In this document: one piece after another, positions 1 to 4,315 of the stretch | How positions within the stretch are numbered: position 1 is the stretch's first letter | How the letters are laid out: every line of letters begins with the position of its first letter | From: Alphaproteobacteria bacterium | GTDB lineage: Bacteria > Pseudomonadota > Alphaproteobacteria > Rs-D84 | DNA length: 9,944 nucleotides | Assembly: GCA_029051085.1 (NCBI GenBank) | Contig: JAIDLK010000054.1 | Span: 1 to 9,944, forward strand | Reading direction: 5' to 3' | Translations under genes and position numbers: made by a program | The notes under the pieces: model-generated | What the model saw: the letters and a program-made list of their open reading frames with translations, nothing else | Told to the model about the DNA's origin: nothing | Database searches by the model: none

Positions 1-1
1 G

Positions 2-232
2 TTCGGCAGTAACAAGATTCCGGATATGATGAAAAATTTGGCGGGCGGTATAAACGTCTTTAAGAAGGAATTAAAAGACGAGAAAAAAGAAGAAGCTGTC
101 GCGCCCAAGAAGACTGTTGCGGCAAAAACGGCATCGAAAAAATCCGCGCCTAAAAAAGCGACGGCAAAAAAGCCGGTGTCAAAATCTGGTGCTGTGAAAA
201 AAGCATCCGTGAAAAAGTCGGCAAAAAAATAA
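2..232 (+). CDS. tatA: Sec-independent translocase subunit TatA, 3' part (5' end outside window)
   Basis: TatA forms the protein-conducting assembly of the twin-arginine translocase in the inner membrane, exporting folded proteins with TatB and TatC. The open frame enters from the window edge, so the transmembrane segment is missing. What remains begins FGSNKIPDMMKNL and continues into GGINVFKKELKDE, the typical TatA hinge (FG-x-x-K/R-L/I-P) and amphipathic helix. The Met codons at 26 and 29 lie inside this helix and are not the start. After the helix comes a tail of about 45 residues made almost only of Lys, Ala, Ser, Thr, Pro and Val, with repeated AKK/PKK/SKK units, like a histone H1 tail. 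TatA tails are usually poorly conserved, but this one is unusually basic. The stop at 230-232 is followed by a strong terminator. tatB and tatC lie about 9 kb away. Identification is firm for the family; TatE-like paralogy cannot be excluded. Confidence 0.88.
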   Translation, partial: FGSNKIPDMMKNLAGGINVFKKELKDEKKEEAVAPKKTVAAKTASKKSAPKKATAKKPVSKSGAVKKASVKKSAKK

Positions 233-250
233 AATTTATATTTTTATTCA

Positions 251-283
251 AAGTGCGACCGGTATCGGTCGCACTTGTTTTTG
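251..283 (+). terminator. Intrinsic terminator of tatA
   Basis: A perfect 11-bp inverted repeat (AAGTGCGACCG at 251-261, CGGTCGCACTT at 266-276) with a 4-nt loop is followed by GTTTTTTG. It begins 18 nt after the tatA stop. The run of T on the plus strand fits termination of the tatA transcript; on the minus strand the bases after the stem are not T-rich. Confidence 0.88.
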
Positions 284-334
284 CCTTTGGCTTGGGAATT
301 TTGTTTCGCCTTGGCTTTATAAAAATTGGAAGAT

Positions 335-357
335 GTCCACCAATTGGTGGACTTTTT
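335..357. terminator. Palindromic hairpin between convergent genes, possible second terminator
   Basis: An 18-bp perfect palindrome (GTCCACCAATTGGTGGAC, 335-352) is followed on the plus strand by TTTTT. It sits between the convergent ends of tatA and the cysteine-rich gene and touches the stop codon of the latter. On the plus strand it could back up the first terminator. On the minus strand the bases after the stem are ATCTTCCAATTTTT, a weaker terminator for the cysteine-rich gene. Which direction it serves is not settled by the sequence. Confidence 0.5.
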
Positions 358-1027
358 ACTGTGTATAGCAGCATTCTTTATTAAATGTTCCTGTGCCATT
401 TGTGTCGGAAAAGGATGTGCCGGCCGGTACGCAGCATGTCGTTATATCCGTTGTGCCGATTGCATTTGTGCCATATGTGCCGCCTGATGCCGGACAGCGT
501 GAGCATACAGTTGAGGCGCCGCTGCCGCCTGACTGGTAATAACCGGCCGCGCAGCCGTATTCTGTTGTCGCCGGTTTTTCTTGCGAGCAGTAATAATAAT
601 TGCGCGAATCACTGCCGCTAAACGATGCTTTTTGTCTGCTTACAACATAACCGGAATATGTCGACCATTTACTGTACATTGGGTCTGATTGCGTCATGCC
701 GCATGCGCTGCATGCGGATTCACCCCCGGCATAACAGAAATATTTTGTGCCATTTGCATCCGTACCGATAAGGCAGTCGCCACCCAGGTTGCTGTTATAG
801 GCGTCTGTTGTAGTCGGACAGGCTGAAAAGTTAGCCGTATTACCGCAGCCAATATTTTGACAATCGCATTTTCCGACTATGTAGTCTCCGGGACTATTGG
901 CTCCTTCATAGCAGTATGAGCCCGGTGTTGATGACGTTGTTGCAACCAAGCGATATGTGGCCGCATCGGTTGTATTGGGTATGGCAATTGACAGGCATAT
1001 TGCCGGTATAAAAAGTTTCCTTATCAT
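356..1027 (-). CDS. Secreted cysteine-rich protein of unknown function
   Basis: Not recognised as a named protein. The chosen ATG at 1027 has GGGGGA six bases upstream and gives 223 residues starting MIRKLFIPAICLSIAIP, a clear Sec signal peptide, probably cut after NTTDA (about residue 22). An in-frame ATG at 1066 would put 13 extra polar residues before the signal and is less likely. The mature part of about 200 residues has 17 cysteines, many in CxC, CxxC or CC pairs, and is rich in Gly, Ser, Thr and Tyr. The segment AAGYYQSGG...VCSRCPASGGTYGT resembles the GCC2/GCC3 or EGF-like spacing (C-x-x-G-Y-Y ... C-x-x-C-P). The end, GTSFSDTNGTGTFNKECC, looks like one unit of a repeated module. Inference: a disulfide-bonded extracytoplasmic or surface protein. 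It stands alone, convergent with tatA, behind its own promoter region. Confidence 0.8.
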   Translation of the reverse strand: MIRKLFIPAICLSIAIPNTTDAATYRLVATTSSTPGSYCYEGANSPGDYIVGKCDCQNIGCGNTANFSACPTTTDAYNSNLGGDCLIGTDANGTKYFCYAGGESACSACGMTQSDPMYSKWSTYSGYVVSRQKASFSGSDSRNYYYCSQEKPATTEYGCAAGYYQSGGSGASTVCSRCPASGGTYGTNAIGTTDITTCCVPAGTSFSDTNGTGTFNKECCYTQ

Positions 1028-1050
1028 TTCTGATCCCCCGTTTTCCTTGG

Positions 1051-1085
1051 TTAAAAAGAAAACCACTGAATAAATTCAAGTGGTT
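1051..1085 (-). promoter_or_regulatory. Terminator-like hairpin in the leader of the cysteine-rich gene
   Basis: Read on the minus strand, AACCAC(T)TGAAT pairs with ATTCAGTGGTT across a 2-nt loop (plus 1061-1085, one bulged base), followed by TTCTTTTTAA (plus 1060-1051). This has the form of an intrinsic terminator, but it lies upstream of the ATG at 1027 and just after a candidate -10 box. It may end a transcript arriving from the right, or act as a leader attenuator or mRNA-stabilising stem. Confidence 0.45.
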
Positions 1086-1099
1086 GGAGGTTCGAAACA

Positions 1100-1105
1100 A
1101 TTATA
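1100..1105 (-). promoter_or_regulatory. Candidate -10 box for the cysteine-rich gene
   Basis: A perfect TATAAT lies on the minus strand (plus ATTATA, 1100-1105), 73 bases upstream of the chosen start. No good -35 box is seen at 16-18 bp; that region is an AT-rich run (ATATATATAAAT). It is also part of a small CAATT/AATTG hairpin (1098-1113). Confidence 0.4.
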
Positions 1106-1138
1106 GAGAATTGCGGGCTTATTTATATATATCACCCC

Positions 1139-1257
1139 CCTCCAACCGACAGGTTGGGGGAATAACACCACGTATCAAATGAAAGTGCCGTGCGAACGTA
1201 GGTTGCCCGGCAGCGTCAATTTGTCAGTGGTGTTTTTTCTTGTCTTGATGCAAGACA
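1139..1257 (+). ncRNA. Candidate structured small RNA ending in a T6 run, class unknown
   Basis: Not recognised as a known RNA class. On the plus strand there is a 5' hairpin (CCTCCAACC at 1139-1147 with GGTTGGGGG-type partner 1152-1160, loop GACA). A long rod follows: AACACCAC (1164-1171) pairs with GTGGTGTT (1227-1234), CAAAT (1176-1180) with ATTTG (1219-1223), TGCCG (1186-1190) with CGGCA (1208-1212), and GCGAAC with GGTTGC near the tip. T6 (1233-1238) follows the closing helix as in an intrinsic terminator. A further perfect stem TGTCTTG/CAAGACA lies at 1241-1257. Several pairs (1141:1158, 1194:1204) are G-U wobbles only in a plus-strand RNA and mismatches in the minus-strand RNA, favouring plus-strand transcription. 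The upstream promoter is weak: only a TATATA tract at 1124-1131 with no clear -35. It could instead be a repeated element. Confidence 0.35.
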
Positions 1258-1347
1258 CTCTATAACGGGTTTCGACGCCCCGCCGCAGGAATACCCCACG
1301 GCGCTTTTATGTTGGCATAATGTATGCGGGCTGTAAAGAAAAATGTG

Positions 1348-1375
1348 TAAAAAATACCCCGCCGGGTGGCGGGGG
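1348..1375 (-). terminator. Intrinsic terminator of the trx-dksA unit
   Basis: On the minus strand, CCCCGCC (plus 1374-1368) pairs with GGCGGGG (plus 1363-1357) across a 4-nt loop, followed by TATTTTTT. It begins 4 bases after the dksA-like stop codon at 1379-1381. Confidence 0.9.
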
Positions 1376-1378
1376 AAT

Positions 1379-1810
1379 TTAATTTTTACGGCTTTCGTAT
1401 TCTTCTTGTTCCTCTACCGTCATTGTGGCCAACGGGCGCGCCAGCATACGGGACAGGCCGATTTCTTCGCCGGATACAATGCTGTATCCGAATGAACCGT
1501 TTTCCAAGCGATCCAGCGCGGCGTTTATCTTGCGCAACAGGTTGTTGTCGCGGCCCGCCATGCGCAGGTTCATGGTTATTTCCTGTTCAAATGTGGCGTT
1601 GTCGGAATCGTCGCCGACACCGGCGCTTTCCGCTTTTTCAGCCAGACGGACGGCGCTTAGAACGCTGTCGCTGTCCTGGATTAGTTCTTCTTTTTGCGCG
1701 GTCAGCAGCTGGTAAAAATATGCCAGCTGGTTTTCACACATATATGGTTCCGATTTTTTCGGAACATATTTGGGCGGCAATTCGATTGTCTTGTAGTTTT
1801 TTGCGGCCAC
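1379..1810 (-). CDS. dksA: DksA/TraR-family protein lacking zinc-finger cysteines
   Basis: DksA proteins bind the secondary channel of RNA polymerase and, with ppGpp, retune transcription in the stringent response. This protein has 143 residues from the GTG at 1810, which I prefer because AAAGGAG lies 7 bases upstream; an ATG at 1840 is in frame but inside the thioredoxin gene and has no such site. A coiled-coil region with a DDSD tip (67-70, GDDSDNATFEQE) matches the two acidic residues of the DksA tip. The C-terminal part (NGSFGYSIVSGEEIG, then LARPLATMTVEEQEEYE) aligns with the DksA globular domain. All four zinc-ligand positions are non-cysteine (Ser110, Ser113, about Thr131 and Glu134); the only Cys is at 25. 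Cysteine-poor DksA versions are known in Alphaproteobacteria. It is cotranscribed with thioredoxin: the trx stop is 2 bases upstream. A DksA-like paralogue rather than the main DksA is possible. Confidence 0.82.
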   Translation of the reverse strand: MAAKNYKTIELPPKYVPKKSEPYMCENQLAYFYQLLTAQKEELIQDSDSVLSAVRLAEKAESAGVGDDSDNATFEQEITMNLRMAGRDNNLLRKINAALDRLENGSFGYSIVSGEEIGLSRMLARPLATMTVEEQEEYESRKN

Positions 1811-1812
1811 TG

Positions 1813-2133
1813 TTAGGCTCCTTTTAATTCCATTATCCAATCTGTTAAAGTTTCCGGGTCCATTACACCGGTGCGTGCTTCGACCAGTTCGCCGTCCTTA
1901 AAGGCCATAATTGACGGAATGCTGCGAATTCCGTATTTTGCCGGTGTGCGGCGGTTTGCTTCGTCTATTTCAAATTTTACAAAATTTACATCCGGTATCT
2001 GGTTTGACACCTGTTCAAAAATCGGGCCGAACATACGGCATGGACCGCACCAAGACGCCCAAAAATCCACCAGGGTGATTCCGCTTGATACCAATTCTGC
2101 AAAATTTGCATCGTTTGCGTGATTCAAAGCCAT
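1813..2133 (-). CDS. trxA: Thioredoxin
   Basis: A cytoplasmic thiol-disulfide reductase of 106 residues, the usual thioredoxin length (about 105-110). The active site WCGPC is at 28-32 in VDFWASWCGPCRMFGP, and the conserved cis-proline is at 73 in GIRSIPSIMAFKDGE. There is no signal peptide, so it should reduce cytoplasmic targets and be recycled by thioredoxin reductase. The start ATG at 2133 follows GGAAGGAG with a 6-base spacer. The frame stays open further upstream, but that stretch is AT-rich, hydrophobic, overlaps the divergent promoter and has no better ribosome binding site. The gene leads a two-gene unit with the DksA-like gene: its last codons carry that gene's Shine-Dalgarno sequence. 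It is transcribed divergently from sufS. Confidence 0.95.
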   Translation of the reverse strand: MALNHANDANFAELVSSGITLVDFWASWCGPCRMFGPIFEQVSNQIPDVNFVKFEIDEANRRTPAKYGIRSIPSIMAFKDGELVEARTGVMDPETLTDWIMELKGA

Positions 2134-2150
2134 CTTTTTCTCCTTCCTTG

Positions 2151-2178
2151 TTGATATTTTAAGCGAGTGTATTATAAT
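2151..2178 (+). promoter_or_regulatory. Promoter of the suf operon
   Basis: TTGATA (2151-2156) and TATAAT (2173-2178) are separated by 16 bp, close to the sigma-70 consensus. Transcription would start near 2185, giving a leader of about 20 nt before the sufS ATG at 2207. Confidence 0.65.
2171..2176 (-). promoter_or_regulatory. Candidate -10 box of trxA, overlapping the suf -10 box
   Basis: The 8-bp palindrome ATTATAAT (2171-2178) holds a perfect TATAAT on both strands. The minus-strand copy lies 38 bases upstream of the trxA start. Its -35 region (TTTCTC or neighbours) is a poor match, so this assignment is weaker than that of the plus-strand promoter. Confidence 0.4.
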
Positions 2179-2206
2179 CGTAATAAAAAGCAAGAGAAAT
2201 CGGAAA

Positions 2207-3295
2207 ATGAATAAAATCATATACTTAGATGCGGCCGCATCTGCATTGAAACCGGATTCGGTAATAGAGGCCGAGACTGATTTTTTGCGAAACAAATATG
2301 CCAATGCAGGGCGCGGAATATGCGCGCGCGCGGCGGCGGTGGATGATATGGTTTCGGCTGCGCGTAATGCGGTGGCGGCCTTTATGGGCGCGGTGGCGAA
2401 TCAGATTGTGTTTACCGCCGGTGCAACCGACGGGTTAAATCGTGCGGCGCGTTTAATAGGTGTTGAAAATATGCGTGTTGCGGTATCTGATTTGGATCAC
2501 CACAGTGCGCGCATGCCGATGGTTGCGGCCGGTGCGGATATTGTGTTAATCGGGCTTGATGAGAATTATAATTATGATTTGTCGAGTATACCGGCCGCAG
2601 ATGTGATTGTTGTTACCGCCATGTCGAATGTTTTTGGAACGCCGCAAGATGTTGCCGGGGTTATCGCGGCGGCGCGGGAAAAAAATCCGAATGTAATCGC
2701 GGTTGTCGATGCGGCCCAGTACGCGGCCCATATGCCGATTGATGCAACGGCATGGGGGGCGGATTTCATTTGTTTTTCAGGGCATAAAATCGGTGCGGAT
2801 ACAGGTATCGGCATAATGTATGTGCGTGAACCCATGCGCTGGCGGCCGGATAATTTTGGTGGCGGAATGGTAAATAAAATAACCGATGCCGAATGGATTT
2901 TTAATGATGCCCCGGAGTGTTTTGAGGCGGGGACTTTGCCGCTGACCCAGATTGCAGGATTGCGTCCGGCATTGGCTGCGTGGCGACCGCGGGCCGGTCA
3001 TGATATTATAAGTGGATTGTATGATGCTTTATCTCGTAATCCGCGTATAAAAATTTATACCGCACCGGATGCGGCGGTGCTGACTTTTTCGGTCGATGGA
3101 ATGCATGCATTGGATTTAGGGGCGATGGCCGGGGCACGCGGGCTGTGTATGCGTGTGGGAAATATGTGCGCGACATGGGCGATGCGTTTGATTGATGCGC
3201 CGGCCGGAGGTGTCGCGCGATTGTCCGCGGGGGCATGGAATCGTCCTGAAGATGTGGTGGTGGCCACGGATATAATAAACGGGATTGTAAAATAA
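2207..3295 (+). CDS. sufS: SufS-type cysteine desulfurase (class V aminotransferase fold)
   Basis: A PLP enzyme that takes sulfur from L-cysteine as a persulfide, giving alanine, for Fe-S cluster assembly. In its 362 residues I see IYLDAAASALKP (5-16), the PLP-stacking His in DLDHHSARMP (His99), the PLP Asp/Gln in VVDAAQ (Asp168, Gln171), the Schiff-base lysine in FSGHKIG (Lys194), FEAGT (239-243), the persulfide cysteine in RVGNMCAT (Cys321) and the substrate-carboxylate Arg in ARLSAG (Arg338). It is shorter than typical SufS (about 405): the first 20 or so residues of the family are missing, and no upstream in-frame start exists near 2207. The catalytic loop reads GNMC where SufS usually has GHHC. 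The following sufT and sufE support SufS over IscS. It is first in its operon, behind a near-consensus promoter. A related class V enzyme of another specificity is the main alternative. Confidence 0.85.
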   Translation: MNKIIYLDAAASALKPDSVIEAETDFLRNKYANAGRGICARAAAVDDMVSAARNAVAAFMGAVANQIVFTAGATDGLNRAARLIGVENMRVAVSDLDHHSARMPMVAAGADIVLIGLDENYNYDLSSIPAADVIVVTAMSNVFGTPQDVAGVIAAAREKNPNVIAVVDAAQYAAHMPIDATAWGADFICFSGHKIGADTGIGIMYVREPMRWRPDNFGGGMVNKITDAEWIFNDAPECFEAGTLPLTQIAGLRPALAAWRPRAGHDIISGLYDALSRNPRIKIYTAPDAAVLTFSVDGMHALDLGAMAGARGLCMRVGNMCATWAMRLIDAPAGGVARLSAGAWNRPEDVVVATDIINGIVK

Positions 3296-3296
3296 A

Positions 3297-3608
3297 ATGG
3301 TTGAAAAGCAGGCGATAATAGAGGCGTTAAAGACGGTTTATGACCCTGAAATTCCGGTTAATATCTGGGATTTGGGATTGGTTTATGATATTACAACAGA
3401 TGATAAGGGCGTTGTTATTACAATGACTTTTACCAGTCCGACATGCCCAATGATGGAAGAATTGTTGGAGATGGTGCGCCAAGCCGCACAAGCCGCGGCC
3501 GGTGATGTGCCGGTGCGCGTTGAACTGGTATGGGACCCGCCTTGGAACTTGTCTCGCATGTCAGAGACCGCACGCATAGAACTGGACTTAACAGAGCAGG
3601 GGTGGTAA
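3297..3608 (+). CDS. sufT: SufT / MIP18-family (DUF59) Fe-S maturation protein
   Basis: A 103-residue DUF59-only protein. The family signature YDPEIPVNIWDLGLVY is at 15-30, followed by the TSPTCP motif (46-51) with its conserved Cys50, and VWDPPW at 78-83. Family members help mature or deliver Fe-S clusters, and the gene often sits in suf operons as sufT. The ATG at 3297 is one base after the sufS stop. The region before it is A-rich with no clear ribosome binding site, so translation is probably coupled to sufS. The length is typical for the stand-alone domain. Its exact biochemical role is less settled in the family than those of SufS and SufE. PaaD-like proteins share the domain, but the neighbours argue for SufT. 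Confidence 0.88.
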   Translation: MVEKQAIIEALKTVYDPEIPVNIWDLGLVYDITTDDKGVVITMTFTSPTCPMMEELLEMVRQAAQAAAGDVPVRVELVWDPPWNLSRMSETARIELDLTEQGW

Positions 3609-3611
3609 GCC

Positions 3612-3974
3612 GTGACATATGCTGAAATGAAAAGTTTGCTGGATATGATGCCGGATGCGGCGGACAAGCTGGAAATGGTAATGGATTTTGGTGGGCAGAT
3701 GCCCACGCCGCCGGCGGATGCCGAGTGTCATGATATTGAGGGCTGTGCGTCATGGGCGGCGATTTGTCGCAAAGGAAATAATTTTTACGGGGCGGCGGAT
3801 TCGGCGCTGGTGCGCGGTATTGTCGCAATTATTACGGCGATGGTTGATGGAAAAAGTGCAGGGGAAATCCGCTCAATGAATCTGCGGGATGAGTTTGCGT
3901 CGCTGAATCTGCAGCTGGGGGCGGGGAGACTTGGCGGTGTTAATTCTATGATTCGTTTTTTGGAAAATTTGTGA
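3612..3974 (+). CDS. sufE: SufE family sulfur acceptor
   Basis: SufE accepts the persulfide from SufS and passes sulfur to the Fe-S scaffold, raising SufS activity. The protein has 120 residues from a GTG at 3612, preceded by AGGGG about 9 bases upstream and 3 bases after the sufT stop. The acceptor cysteine is Cys45 in IEGCASW, matching the GCQS-x-VW motif of SufE. The helix ALVRGIVAIITAMVDGKSAGEI (about 65-86) and the C-terminal GRLGGVNSMIRF resemble SufE's VKGLIAVV and SRSQGLEAMI stretches. Two more cysteines (39 and 52) flank the active one. It is slightly shorter than E. coli SufE (138), mostly at the N-terminus. SufBCD are not in the window, so the scaffold must be encoded elsewhere. 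Confidence 0.9.
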   Translation: MTYAEMKSLLDMMPDAADKLEMVMDFGGQMPTPPADAECHDIEGCASWAAICRKGNNFYGAADSALVRGIVAIITAMVDGKSAGEIRSMNLRDEFASLNLQLGAGRLGGVNSMIRFLENL

Positions 3975-4018
3975 TAAAGTATATGGGAATATCTACCATA
4001 TAACAGGACGGTGCGCGT

Positions 4019-4315
4019 ATGACGGAAGACGAGAAGATGTTTCATATCGGCATGTGGGCGTTTGGTGCGGTTTTGGCGCTGACGATTGTGCTGCAGGTAT
4101 GCTATCGCACCCAGAACAAGGCCCGTGACCGTGTGCGGCGCGAAATTGTCGCTACACAGCAGAAAACGGCACAGATGGCGGCAAATTTTGCATCTTATGT
4201 GCGGCCTGAGATTCTGCGGAATGTTGTGGTCGGCCTGTACCCTAAGTCCGAAGTGATAAGCTTTCATAAATCTGTTGGAATAGAAGATTTACCGCGAAAG
4301 GCATCTGATGTTTGA
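4019..4315 (+). CDS. ftsL: FtsL-like small bitopic membrane protein
   Basis: A 98-residue protein with a short cytoplasmic N-terminus, one transmembrane helix (about residues 8-28, ending QVCYR), then a charged, coiled-coil-like helix (KARDRVRREIVATQQKTAQ, 34-52) and a short tail ending in VGIEDLP. Topology, size and position immediately before ftsI match FtsL, which joins FtsB and FtsQ to regulate FtsWI septal synthesis. FtsL is poorly conserved, so the call rests on architecture and synteny rather than diagnostic residues. AGGACG lies 8 bases before the ATG. The end overlaps the ftsI start by 8 bases, implying coupled translation. The usual upstream neighbour rsmH is absent; sufE is 44 bases upstream instead, with no convincing promoter in between. 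It may therefore be read from the suf promoter. Confidence 0.65.
   Translation: MTEDEKMFHIGMWAFGAVLALTIVLQVCYRTQNKARDRVRREIVATQQKTAQMAANFASYVRPEILRNVVVGLYPKSEVISFHKSVGIEDLPRKASDV

Larger units (their letters stand above)
1028..1378. other. 351-base non-coding, hairpin-rich intergenic region
   Basis: No credible gene lies here; short frames have no ribosome binding site and stop quickly. From left to right it holds the leader hairpin (1061-1085), the TATAAT box, the hairpin at 1139-1160, the rod at 1164-1234, the stem at 1241-1257, a CGCCG/CGGCG stem (1281-1285 with 1299-1303, then CTTTT), a small TTATG/CATAA stem (1307-1320), and the dksA terminator (1348-1375). Such a density of inverted repeats in about 300 bases is well above the rest of the window. 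Confidence 0.75.

Noticed and set aside
80..229. Lysine-rich frame as a stand-alone histone-like or DNA-binding protein starting at 26
   Set aside because: The frame continues upstream of 26 with FGSNKIPD, the TatA hinge, so this is the tail of TatA.
385..621. Plus-strand open frame rich in Cys, Arg and Leu opposite the secreted cysteine-rich gene
   Set aside because: It is the antisense shadow of that gene; no ribosome binding site, and the minus-strand frame has a clear signal peptide.
1086..1100. GGTTCGAAA resembling a tRNA T-loop
   Set aside because: The flanking bases do not pair into a T-stem and no other tRNA arms are present.
1266..1282. Segment CGGGTTTCGACGCCCCG resembling the conserved 5' GGTTTCGAC of tmRNA
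   Set aside because: No tRNA-like acceptor ends, no CCA with a proper T-arm, and no tag frame ending in Ala-Ala nearby; a two-piece tmRNA could not be assembled.
1281..1290. Minus-strand CCTGCGGCGGGG resembling part of 6S RNA
   Set aside because: Only a short match; I could not find the complementary 5' half or the central bubble.
1366..1827. Plus-strand frame of 153 residues across the dksA-like gene
   Set aside because: Antisense to a recognisable DksA-family protein; starts inside the terminator stem and resembles no protein family.
3959..4004. Possible promoter before the FtsL-like gene (TTGGAA or TTGTGA with TATATG or TATAAC)
   Set aside because: Spacings of 14 or 24 bp do not fit a sigma-70 promoter.
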